The notes under the pieces were generated by a model that did not search any database, was not told the origin of the DNA, and saw only the letters and a list, made by a program, of their open reading frames with translations. This document shows, in pieces, positions 35,689-45,593 of a DNA stretch of 64,000 nucleotides (positions are counted from its first letter, which is position 1; each line of letters starts with the position of its first letter). The DNA comes from Maratus speciosus (lineage: Eukaryota > Arthropoda > Arachnida > Araneae > Salticidae), in NCBI GenBank assembly GCA_963932465.1, contig OZ010789.1, positions 595,397,581 through 595,461,580 on the forward strand, written 5' to 3'. A program made the position numbers and the translations under genes.

Positions 35689-36180
35689 ATAATTGCGATC
35701 TCTGTGCCATTTTCATTATTGTATCATCAAACAGCGTATAAATTTATGCATACAATTGAACCAAAATGTTTGTGTATGTTTTTGGCTTTGGTCAACAGGT
35801 CCTCCTTGAATTTGGAAATATTGCGCGGTAAAGGGGCTCTGTGATAGCTATTTGTATATACTTTTCTTGATTTTTCATTGTTCCATTGTGCATCGGCGGC
35901 TCGTGCAGCGGCGGGAACTCGCTTCCTGCTAAGCCGGCTATTCGCAAACACCTGATCACAACAGAATAAGGAAAAATTAATAATTTTAACAAATATCATG
36001 ATATAGATTAACTCGTTTTTAGTCCGTTTAATTGACTGGAGCAGAAATTTAAGATGAAAGTCAAAGTTCTTATAGTACTGAACTGATAATATTGAAGTAT
36101 TTACCTGTGTAACTAGGTTTTGAAATATTAAGATGCATAAGATATAAGAAAGTTTTGGGATTGGCACATCCAACTAGTTT

Positions 36181-36989
36181 CTTAAAAGAATACTTAAGAT
36201 AGTAAAAAATTTTTGATTTAACTTTTTTTTAATGTAGGAGTATACTTAGAAAAAGTTTATGTGTTAAATATTGTATTGTGAAGTCAATATATATTTATCT
36301 CTTCTTTTTGAGATAATACATGTAATTCGAAATTTTGGATATTTCGAACTTTTCACTCGTCTCTTCAATTTCGAATTATCCGAGATTAACAGTACTTGTT
36401 AAAAATTTCATACTATTCCTACAAATGTTTGAGATGCTTTAGCCGAAAAAAATTCTCAGTTTTTATTTTTAATCCCAAAGAATGGTTTGTTTGCGTAATA
36501 TACAACAACACTTGTTACGTTAATAGCTATAGCCTGCTGAATCTAATAATGGCAATATATATTGCCTGTTGAGTCTAATAATGTTAATATGTATAACCTG
36601 TTGAGTTAAATAATGACAAATAGATAAAATATAACAATTTTATTTAAAAAATTACCAAAACATACAGTGTCTGTTTACATATAGAGCGAATTAAAATAGA
36701 TGTAAATTCATATATACTTTAAAGTCAAATACCCTGCACTAATCTTTGCCTTTTGCTAAAAAGCCTCGTTTTCGTCTTTAATGTTACGTAATTAATATGT
36801 ATTTTCACCACTGATTATCCATCAATAATCGGAAATAATATACTCTACTGGCTGTGACACATTTAATACAGAGATGTTGGTATAAACATATACAGAGACA
36901 TTTGTTTGTTTTCACTAAGCAAAAAAAACAGTCTTTTAGCATGGTCAATATACTTTACTCAATACATTTTTACTTTATTCTATCTTTAC
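36181..36989. other. AT-rich spacer
   Basis: Contains a short local triplication near 36530-36620 (CCTGTTGAGTCTAATAATG and variants, about 48 bp apart). Otherwise nothing assignable. Confidence 0.45.
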
Positions 36990-37278
36990 AAGAAGAAAGT
37001 ATTGGATTCATGAAATTTTTCAAATTCTCGTTTTCGACGGATTTATATGGTTTAGAGGTCAGAGATTCCAAAGAAGCATGTTTTTACAAAATGTCTGTCT
37101 GTGAGTCTGTCTGTCTGTTCGTCCGTCCGTCCGTCTGCCTGCCTGTCTGTCTGTCTGTATGTGACACAAATTTTGTGGGCGCTTTATCTCAAGACCTAAT
37201 GCACGGAATTTAATAAAGATTATATTCAGTTAGACCCTAATACATCTTTATGCTGATTTGTTTTTGGTGTAAATCGCT

Positions 37279-37294
37279 CAACAGGTGGCGCTGC
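37279..37294 (+). promoter_or_regulatory. CTCF-like motif
   Basis: CAACAGGTGGCGCTGC contains AGGTGGCGC, the core reported for Drosophila CTCF. Present once per array unit. Confidence 0.45.
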
Positions 37295-37432
37295 TATGCT
37301 GCATTTTTCACGATTTTGCAATAGCTCTATCTCGAGAACTAATGCCCGGATTTTCATCAAACTTCAGATCTAGTTAGTCCTTGATATGAATTGATGCTGA
37401 TTACGTTTTGGTGTAAATCACACAGCAGGTGG

Positions 37433-37448
37433 CGCTGTTAAGATGAAT
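37433..37448 (+). promoter_or_regulatory. CTCF-like motif
   Basis: CAGCAGGTGGCGCTGT, second unit, 154 bp after the first site. Confidence 0.5.
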
Positions 37449-37673
37449 TTAGCACGATTTACACGATTTCCCCAATAGCTCTATCTTAAGAACTAATGCA
37501 CAGATTTTCATAAAGCTTCTGATTCAGTTAGTCCTTGATATGACTTGGTGCTGATTATGTGTTGGTGTAAATTGCCCAATATTTATAGAACTAATGGACG
37601 AATTTTCATCTAACTTCAGATTTAATTATATGTTGACACAATTTGTTGCTAATTAGGTTTTGGTGTTAATCGC

Positions 37674-37690
37674 CCAATAGGTGGCGCAGC
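37674..37690 (+). promoter_or_regulatory. CTCF-like motif
   Basis: CCAATAGGTGGCGCAGC. The unit before it has lost its site by a deletion near 37578. Confidence 0.42.
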
Positions 37691-37820
37691 TATGCAGGAG
37701 TTTTCACGATTTTTTTGCAATAGCTCTATCTCAGAAACTAATGCACGGATTTTCTCCAAACTTCAGATTCAGTCAGACGTTTACATAATTTATTGCTGAT
37801 TAGGATTTGGTATAAATCAC

Positions 37821-37837
37821 CCAATAGGTGGCGCTGC
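37821..37837 (+). promoter_or_regulatory. CTCF-like motif
   Basis: CCAATAGGTGGCGCTGC, 147 bp after the preceding site, same orientation. Confidence 0.45.
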
Positions 37838-38032
37838 TAGGCTGCATTTTGCTGGATTTAGACGATTTCAGCGAAAGTCATATCTCAAGAGCTAATCCAC
37901 GGAATTTCATATTTTTAGAATCCTCATGAGATGCATAGATTGCCATTTAGTTTTGGCAGTGTGATAGCGAATTTTTAAGTTCTGAGATGTATGAGATAGA
38001 AGAAAGTTTTGGAATTGGTACATCCGACTAGT

Positions 38033-38761
38033 TTACCTTTAATGTGAAACTGTTCATATCCTATCAATGAACAAAATATCCAGTAAAAAGTAAGAGATGG
38101 ACTTTTGTTACCTAGTTATTTACGCAGTAATAGACGTTTTAAGAGCTAATATGTTCGTTATTTTAATCTGGGGCAGATCCTTTAGACAGCAGTAAAAAAA
38201 AAAAAAATCAATAAATAAGAAAGTTCAAGCTGCCTGATAACTTTAATGACTACATTATGTATATTCCACAAAAAATCATCATCCGTAGGTGAAAATCAGC
38301 TGTAACAATACCTCAATTATATTCAGATAATTCTTCAAGTATGTCTTATAAATCTGATAAAATGTAACTTTAAACAAACTTTAACAATTTGCTAGTCATC
38401 CAGCAAAGGTTTTGAGTGAGTCGCATCTCGCACACACGCGATAGATTTGCAATTCCTATCATATGCTTTTCCCTTTCATAAAACACCTTTTACTGATATG
38501 TTTACAGAACCATTTTCAAGCTTACAAACCTGTAATATAAGCAGACAAAATACGACGAAATGTTTTATATTTATTCATTTTTTTCCATGTGCTATCTATA
38601 ATGACTGGCAAATATGGGAATCTGGTGGAGAAAATAATGACATATATTAGAAGTTTTACTGCACTTGAAAAATTATTGATTAGGGTAAAATCTGAACATA
38701 TACTTATGTAATTTTAATTATTTTTTCAACTCCTTTTCAGCAGTGAAATTACTCTTGCAAT
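38033..38761. other. AT-rich spacer
   Basis: No gene. A short block at about 38708-38745 (TTTTAATTATTTTTTCAACT...TTTCAGCA) is repeated at 39030-39066 and may belong to the tRNA-like repeat next to it. Confidence 0.4.
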
Positions 38762-38828
38762 TATTGAATATTAAAGACGTGAATTATCACTTTTCTAACC
38801 ACGCGTAAACCAACAGAGAGAAAAATGT

Positions 38829-38897
38829 CCAAGCAGGGAATCGAACCCGGGCCCCTGGAAGAGCGCTCTAGTGCTCTACCACTAAGTCACGAGGACG
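38829..38897 (-). repeat. tRNA-like core, left arm
   Basis: On the minus strand: GTCCTCGTGACTTAGTGGTA, GAGCACTAGAGCGCTCTTCC, then CCGGGTTCGATTCCC and TGCTTGGAC. The outer seven bases pair except at two positions, as in a tRNA acceptor stem. The anticodon arm is imperfect and the base before the anticodon is C rather than T, so a working tRNA is unlikely. Confidence 0.6.
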
Positions 38898-39137
38898 ATG
38901 CCCAGCTTAGCATCTGTCACTCACATAAGTCGGTAAGACTGCGACCATAGCTATTAGATGGAAAGTCTTCATGAGCACGTAATCTTGAGGAGTAACATGA
39001 GATGCGAATAAACCCAGCATCAATGAATATACAATTTTAATTAATTTTTCAATTACATTTCAGCATGTCATCTAATAGCTTTGGTAGCAGTCTTACCGGC
39101 TTATGTGAGTGAGAGATGCCAAGCTGAGCATCGTCCT

Positions 39138-39207
39138 CGTGGCTTAGTCGTTGGGCACTGGAGCGCTATTTCAGGGGCCCGGGTTCGATTACCGACTTGG
39201 ACATTTT
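39138..39207 (+). repeat. tRNA-like core, right arm
   Basis: GTCCTCGTGGCTTAGTCGTT, a 5-bp anticodon-like stem CTGGA/TTCAG around GCGCTAT, then CCCGGGTTCGATTACC and GACTTGGAC. Read as a tRNA the anticodon place would be GCT, but the long Ser variable arm is missing. It is best taken as a tRNA-derived repeat. Confidence 0.6.
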
Positions 39208-39270
39208 TCACTCTCTTGGTTTGCGCTTAGTTAGCAAAGTGATAATTCATGTCATTAAAATTCAATATAC

Positions 39271-39639
39271 TTATGTTATAAGAATTTATAAAAACACGAA
39301 AACTAATAGTATGTTACATAAAACGCGGACATAAATTTCCAATTGTGAAAAAAGAAAATATAAAAAGTAAATCACTTTTCTGTCACCTTCTATAATACAA
39401 TAAAGAAACATTCAATGGTCTGGTAATCTAAAATACGCGTTAACGCAAAATTATTATTTCAAAGTCTTTTTGATGTTCATAGATATTTAAAATATGGTCA
39501 AACACATTATTTAAAAGATGTATATTTATCACTCAGTGAAATGTTATGTATAAACCACATAATAAACAACTAGCAGGAATAACCGAGCTAAGCTCTGTCA
39601 AAATTAGCTTTCTGTTTATCTCGATATATTTTCCCCACT
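39271..39639. other. AT-rich spacer
   Basis: Nothing assignable. Confidence 0.35.
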
Positions 39640-42140
39640 GAATCATTCTTGCTGTTTTAGATGCAATTAGCTAGACCGTGAAACATAGTTACCCAAAATG
39701 ACCCACTAATCGATTTTTTTCGAACATGCGACCTATCGAATACTCTTCTCGAGTCTGAAAACGATGGAATACAAAATTTAGTGAAAATCGTTAGTCGTTT
39801 TCTAGTTAAAATAAGCTTGATTCACGTTGATTAAAAAAACCACTAACCGAAATTCATCGACAGATGTGAGCTATTTCATTGGTCTTTTTGTACTGTGAAA
39901 CGGTATAACAAAAAAAAAATTGCCAAAATTGTTTGAACCTTTTTGAGATGCCGTTAGCTTGACCCCGACCCATTATCACCACAATGATCCACTAATAGAA
40001 TTTTCTTGAGCATGCGACCCAGCCCAATGGTTTTATCTTGTCCAGGAACGGTGTAGTACAAAGATTTGTCAAAATCTTTTGAGCGGTTTTTTAGATACAG
40101 TTAGCTTAATCCCGATCCATTAGGACCCAAAATGACCCATTGATTGAATTTTCTTGAACGTGCGACCCTGCCCAATGCTCTTATCATGCCCGGAAACGGT
40201 ATTATATAAAATTATGTCAAAATGTTTTGAAGCGCTTTTTAAATACAATTAGCTTGACCCTGATCCATTGTGATCCAAAATGACACCCTAATCGAATTTT
40301 CTTGAACATGCGACCTAGCCCGATGGTCTTCTCGGGCCTGAAAGCGATAGAATACAAAATTTAGTCGAAATATTTTAAGCCGTTATTTAAATACAATTAG
40401 CTGGACCCTGACCCATTGTGACCCAAAATGACCAACTAATCGAATTTTCTCGAACATTTGACTTAGCCCAATTCTCTTCTCATGCCCAGAAACGGTATAC
40501 GTAATATAAAATTTGGTCAAAATGTTTTGAGCATGATTTTAGATTCAATTAGCTTGACCCTGGCCCATTTTGACACAAAATGACACACTAATTGAATTTT
40601 CTCGAACATGTGACTTAGCCTAATGGTCCTCTCATCACCAGAAACGGCCGTATATTAAAAATTTTTGTCAAAATGTATTGAAGTGTTTTTTAGATATAAT
40701 TAGCTTGATCCTGACCCATAATGACCCACTAATCGAATTTTCTCGAACACGGGACCCATCCCAATGGTCTTTTCGTGCCCGAAAACGATAGATTACAGAA
40801 TTTCCTCAAATCGTAATGCCATTATCTAGATAAACTTAGCTGGACCCATGGTGACCCAAAAATGACCCACTAATCGAATTTTCTTGAACACGTTACCCAT
40901 CCCAATGGTTTTTTTGTTGCCCGAAAATGGTTAGATGCGAAATTTAGTCAAAATCGATTGAGCCGCTCTCTGGATATAATTAGCTGGTCCCTGACCCATT
41001 ATGACCCAAAATGACCCACTAATCAAATTTTCTCGAACATGAGACGAATCCAGATTGTCTTTTCGTGCCCGATAAGAGTAGGGTGCAAATTTCGTCAAAA
41101 TTGTTAGAGCCGTTATCTAGATAAACTTAGTTTGACCCACTGTGACCCAAAAATGACCCACTAATCTAATTTCCTAGAACATGTGACTTAGCTCAATGGT
41201 CTTCTCGCAATCCAAAACTGTAGAATATAGAGTTTAGTGAAAATCATTAGAGCCGTTTTTTAGATAAAAATAGCTTGACCCACAGTGACCCAAAAATGAC
41301 CCACTAATCAAATTTTCTCGAACACGTGACCCATCCCAATAGTCTTTTCGTGCCCAAAAATGGTTAGATACAAAATTTAGTTAAAATCGATTGAGCCGTT
41401 CTTTAGATATAATTAGCTTGATCCTGACCCATGATGACCCAAAATGACCCACTAATCAAATTTTCTCGGACACGAGACCCATCTGAATGATCTTTTCGTG
41501 CCAACAATGGCTAGATACAAAATTTAGTCAAAATCGATTGAGCTGTTCTCTAGATATAATTAACTTGACCCTGACCCATTATGACCCAAAATGACCCACT
41601 AAGGGAATTTTCTCGAACACGAGACCCATCCCAATGGTCTTTTCGTGCCCGAAAACAGTAGGGTGCAAAATTTCGTCAAAATCGTTAAAGGTGTTATGTA
41701 GATAAACTTAGCTTGACCCACGGTGACCCAAAAATGACCCACTAATTGAATTTTCTCGAACATGTGACTTAGAACAATAGTTTTCTCGTAATCCAAAACT
41801 GTAGACTATAGAGTTTAGTGAAAATCGTTAGAGCCGTTTTTTAGATAAAATTGGCTTGACTCATAGTGACCCAAAAATGACCCACTAATCGAAGTTTCTC
41901 GAACATGTGACCTAGCTTAAAAGTTTCTTCGAGTCGAAAAACGGTTGGATGTGAAATTTGGTCAAAATCGATTGAGCCGTTTTTTAGATATAAATAGCTT
42001 GATCTTGACCCATTACGACCCAAAATGACCCACTAATCGAATTTTCTCGAACACGTGACCTAGCCCAATGGTCTTATCATGCCCAAAAATGGTAAAATAC
42101 AAAATTTCGACAAAATCATTAGAGCCGTTTTTAAGATAAA
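39640..42140. repeat. Satellite array, ~145-bp monomer, about 17 copies
   Basis: Monomers carry TTAGCTTGACCCTGACCCAT, AAAATGACCCACTAATCGAA, TTTTCTCGAACATG, CCCAATGGTCTTTTCGTGCC and AAAATTTAGTCAAAATCG. ACTAATC marks lie near 39703, 39845, 39990, 40137, 40283, 40434, 40582, 40724, 40866, 41014, 41156, 41300, 41447, 41594, 41737, 41880 and 42028. Two monomer types differ by CTGACCCATTATGACCC (A, about 147 bp) or GACCCACGGTGACCC (B, about 143 bp). From 41014 they run A-B-B-A twice, a period of 580 bp. The array ends in an (AC)n tract. Confidence 0.95.
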
Positions 42141-42145
42141 ATTTA

Positions 42146-42178
42146 CATACACACACACACACATACATACACACACAA
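42146..42178. repeat. (AC)n tract at array end
   Basis: ACATACACAC-type repeats close the satellite, followed by TTTTTGCTCGCATTATAGTA. Such a tail suggests the array is the 3' part of a larger mobile element. Confidence 0.85.
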
Positions 42179-42432
42179 TTTTTGCTCGCATTATAGTATA
42201 AGATAATAAATTACAACGCACCTAAATAACAATTTTCAGGAAAACATCATTCCAAAAACTCATAGAGGATAATTATAGTTTTAGAAAGTGATTTGTTGTA
42301 TTTCATTACACATTTTTCAATTTAATGAGTCAAAAAGTTGGAAATAACTCTTTTGTCGATAAGAATTCTTTATAGCTTTATTTTGATTAAATTGTGACGC
42401 TGATACAATTTTTTCACCCATTTTCAATGCGA

Positions 42433-42438
<6 letters not shown>

Positions 42439-42479
<41 letters not shown>
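42439..42479. repeat. poly(T) tract
   Basis: About 41 T in a row. Confidence 0.95.
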
Positions 42480-42482
<3 letters not shown>

Positions 42483-42802
42483 CAGTAAATCATGAAAAAA
42501 TGTGTTATCTAAGGAAACCATTTTGCGATTTCTCTTCGAGAAAAGTTGATTTAAAATTTTGTGAAAACTTTTTGAAAGTTTTAAATATGTTTACGGTATT
42601 ATTGGATAGATCAATCACAATCAAAATATTAAACACATACCTTTATATACATTCAGATAGTCAATTTTGGCTGCGAAAAATATAAATATATAATATTATC
42701 ACGGTGTGTTTAACTTTTAGATTTTAAAACATTAAAGAAACATTTTTGAAATATAAATAGAGAAATTTGGTGTTTGCATCGTTATTTATTGTGTATAGTT
42801 TC

Positions 42803-42805
<3 letters not shown>

Positions 42806-42870
<65 letters not shown>

Positions 42871-42871
42871 G

Positions 42872-42944
<73 letters not shown>

Positions 42945-42998
42945 TTATATATATATATATATATATTCATATATACACACACATATATATATATATAT

Positions 42999-43041
<43 letters not shown>
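42806..43041. repeat. (TA)n microsatellite, ~235 bp
   Basis: Long (TA)n with occasional TG and CA interruptions. It gives Tyr-Ile reading frames on both strands that are not genes. Confidence 0.97.
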
Positions 43042-43045
<4 letters not shown>

Positions 43046-43296
43046 AGTATTGCGAGGCAGCGCAATATTTTTTTTTTCCAGTGTCACTTCTCAATATTAA
43101 TTTAACATGGAAAAGCCTATGGAGATCACAACTTTTTCATTTTTTCTTCCCACATTTTTGTCCCTGATGCCACTCATTTTTTATTCTTTACTAATTCTAA
43201 TGATATTATATATTTAAAGTGTCAAAACGTTTGCCTGACGTCAGGGTTGAAACGAATGGTAAAATGCCTTTGCATATGTGTGAAGAGAGAAACATG

Positions 43297-43338
<42 letters not shown>

Positions 43339-44327
43339 CAAATATTTTTCTTAATAATTCCAATTTTCGCTTTTTTCATTGAAAATCAACGGACATTTTT
43401 CATAGAAAATGTAACATTTTTACTTCATTGTTACAAAAATTTCAAAAGCTGTAATAATAATTTATTTCTTTTTAGTTGAAAAATTTTCATCTGAAATATT
43501 AAATTGAGCTAGTTTTTTTTTTCTTCAAAAATTAAGAAGGTGAATATGGCGTCATAGTAGAAATAAAAAGGATATTTTCAGAATAAGTTTTTGCTTTGCT
43601 CAAGTTTATATTTTAGTAAAAAGTTTCTAGTGGATAGCTATTTTTACGCAGGTAGCGAACTTAGTGGGGAATTACATAACTTAAATTTTAAAATGTATTT
43701 TTTTTTTTCCGAGATGAAAACTACGATTTATACCCCAAGTTAAACTTAGGTAATAATTTTCTGATGTGTTTACATCACCCCTTGGGAGAGAATAAGGTTT
43801 AAAAATTTAAGTAAAACATTTATTTTTCATTTTTTACTGTATCACAGCTATAATATTGTGAAATATTAGCAGTAAGGATTCAACACAATTTACATTTATA
43901 TTCGTAGCGTTTCTGAGTGGGAAATAGGGTATATAAATTTAAGTGATGTTAATTTTTTATGTTTTAATGTAGATTTTTTACGTTCAGATTAAAATTTTTT
44001 GTCCAAACTACCGCAACCTGCATTACTGCAGCGGTGAAACATTTTGAATTACCCATTGGTAAACTGCATCCCACATTGTGATGCAATACCGGATACATCA
44101 AAGCCTGATGATGATACTCTCTATTAATTTTGAAATGCCTTCGTCTGAGTGCATTAGTTATTAAAAAAAATGACATATTAAACAAAAACATAATTTGAAG
44201 AACAAATTAAAAAAACAACATTTATTTCCTACATTGTTTAAGCCCGAGAATGGACAGATATTAAGTTATTTCATTCAATTAGTTCTACATTTAATGTTAA
44301 TTTTTTGTAACAAATTAGTTAAGCCAA
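43042..44327. other. AT-rich spacer
   Basis: Contains a poly(T) tract at 43301-43330. No recognisable coding sequence or inverted repeat. Confidence 0.4.
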
Positions 44328-44750
44328 TTGAGGATTAAAAAAAAAAATAAAAAAATAGATTATTCGGATATCGAAGTCAAAGATTTTATTAACTTAACTA
44401 AAATCTGCATTAGTCATACTACTTTTGAATTACATAATAAATGTTTCAAACAACCTGACGGCTTAAGTATGGTAACTCTCTATCACGAATTCTATGCAAC
44501 ATTTATATGCATTATTTTAAGGGGGGAAATATTGAATCTGTTTAATTTTAAATGTTCGATGCGCCAAGTTGACGATATTTTTGCTGTATTTGATAATCCT
44601 TTTGACATTTTAACAATTCTCCATACTGTCGGTCCCATCGACCAATATATCCAGTTTACTTTTGAGTTAGAAAATAATAATAAACTACTTTTTCTTGATG
44701 TTTTAGATACTAGATGTGGCTCTTTTTTCATAACTTGCCTGTGTTTATAG
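44328..44750 (+). pseudogene. Penelope-like reverse transcriptase fragment
   Basis: The 140-codon open frame contains KQPDGLSM, the start of an RT palm motif, and QVDDIFAVFDNP, the catalytic motif in which the usual Tyr or Phe before VDD is Gln. It ends with FTFELENNNKLLFLDVL, typical of Penelope-like RTs. Between these, the segment from 44471 to about 44520 makes sense only in the next frame (SMxNSLSRILCNIYMHYF). Two compensating frameshifts therefore keep the frame open while scrambling about 17 residues. The two catalytic Asp remain, but the upstream RT motifs are absent, so it is a remnant. Confidence 0.85.
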
Positions 44751-45129
44751 TCCTTTTACAGTTTCTGACCTAGTTCATGCTCTTTCAAATCATCCTATTA
44801 ACCAGAAAATCGGTGTCCTTTACATATATGTAAACCGTGCCTTTAAAATTTGTTCAGATGATGCATCCTTAAGTATAAACTTAATTACGTAAAATATGTT
44901 GCTATTAAAATAAGTTTCAACCCTTCTGTTATCAATAAAGCTGTGTAGAAATTTAATAGACCTTTAGCAAGTCTACTCTTTCTAAATTTGAGAAAACCAA
45001 ACCTGATAATTTGATTTTTTTTTGCCTTTTTTCCCCCTCTTTATGTTACAAATAAGCTAAAATTTTTAAATTTTCAATTACCCTTCACTAAGTCACCTAA
45101 TTCTATTTTTAATCATAAAATTATGATTA

Positions 45130-45510
45130 AAGATTATGGTTAATTTTGTGATTTAATGGTTACTCATTTTCGTAAATGTAGAATCTATAATTTGTCTTGT
45201 AATGGCTATCTTCTTTCTTATAAATAATATTATCTTTCTTATATTTCTCAAAATAAATGAAATCTTGATATTCACTTAAAATAACACTCTCGTTTTTTAT
45301 AATAATCAGGAAAATTCTAAATCTTTTATTGGCAAGCATTCTTGTGATAGTGGCCATAGTTTTAATTTTCAAAATGCAAAAATTACCTTTAATGTCAATG
45401 GCACCTCTGACTTGGACTTTCTTGGATATTTAATCATTTATCTTAATAGTGAAGTTCTTGATAATGAAAAATCTGATTCTACTATTCTCTCTGCAGCTTG
45501 GAAAAACTTG
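45130..45510 (+). pseudogene. GIY-YIG endonuclease remnant of the second Penelope-like element
   Basis: Continuing after the RT remnant, broken frames give RIYNLSCNGY (the GIY region) at about 45179-45210. Further on come IGKHSCDSGHSFNFQNAKIT and DLDFLGYLIIYLNSEVLDNE, which match the C-terminal part of Penelope-like GIY-YIG endonucleases. The region between 44750 and 45130 is full of stops. It ends near a (TA)n tract where another element begins at 45594. Confidence 0.7.
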
Positions 45511-45593
45511 ATCACACATACCAAAAATTTTTGTATTTTTACATTTCTTAATATTAGTTTTGGTATTAATATATATATATATATATATATATA

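Larger units (their letters stand above)
34830..36180 (+). repeat. Composite repeat, copy 2, with CTCF-like units
   Basis: A 5' module (TTTTCGACGGATTTACACGT, AGAGATCCCCAAA, then TCTGTCTGTCCGTG runs) is followed by about six ~120-160 bp units starting near 34998, 35117, 35266, 35427, 35577 and 35735. Each has a form of AAGTGTATGAAGTTATGCAT, TTGGCTATGGCAAGCAGGTC and usually GTAGGGGGCGCTGTAAT. The 3' module (AAGAAAGTTTTGGGATTGGC, ACATCCAACTAGTT) ends near 36178. The 5' and 3' modules match the element at 36990-38032 although the central unit differs. Long reading frames across the array are by-products of the repetition. Confidence 0.85.
36990..38032 (+). repeat. Composite repeat, copy 3, with CTCF-like units
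   Basis: The 5' module (CTCGTTTTCGACGGATTTAT, CAGAGATTCCAAA, TCTGTCTGTCCGTCCGTC runs at 37093-37160) matches copy 2. Six units begin near 37185, 37325, 37481, 37575, 37724 and 37878. They carry CTATCTCAAGAACTAATGCA, TTTTCATCAAACTTCAGATT, TTTTGGTGTAAATC and a GGTGGCGCTGCTATGC block. This unit is the one seen in copy 1. The 3' module AGAAAGTTTTGGAATTGGTA, CATCCGACTAGTTT ends near 38032. Confidence 0.88.
38762..39270. repeat. Palindrome of two tRNA-like repeats (family B)
   Basis: A left arm (38762-38964) and right arm (39062-39270) are inverted copies, each about 205 bp, separated by ~100 bp. Each arm carries a tRNA-like core: minus strand at about 38829-38897 and plus strand at about 39138-39207. 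Both have GGCCCGGGTTCGATT as B-box region. The GTGATAATTCATGTC ends are also inverted. The arrangement could be two head-to-head insertions or one foldback element. Confidence 0.85.

Noticed and set aside
35054..35844. Reading frames of 99-130 codons on both strands
   Set aside because: They run through a minisatellite, repeat with its period and have no known domain.
35727..36173. 148-codon minus-strand frame
   Set aside because: It spans the end of the composite repeat and its 3' module, contains no recognisable domain, and has no coding signal beyond being open.
39640..42140. Regular array as a possible CRISPR
   Set aside because: The whole ~145-bp unit is repeated without unique spacers and the context is eukaryotic.
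42724..43167. Long reading frames rich in Tyr and Ile on both strands
   Set aside because: They are translations of the (TA)n microsatellite.
43219..43479. 86-codon frame with a Phe run
   Set aside because: It depends on a poly(T) tract and has no known domain.
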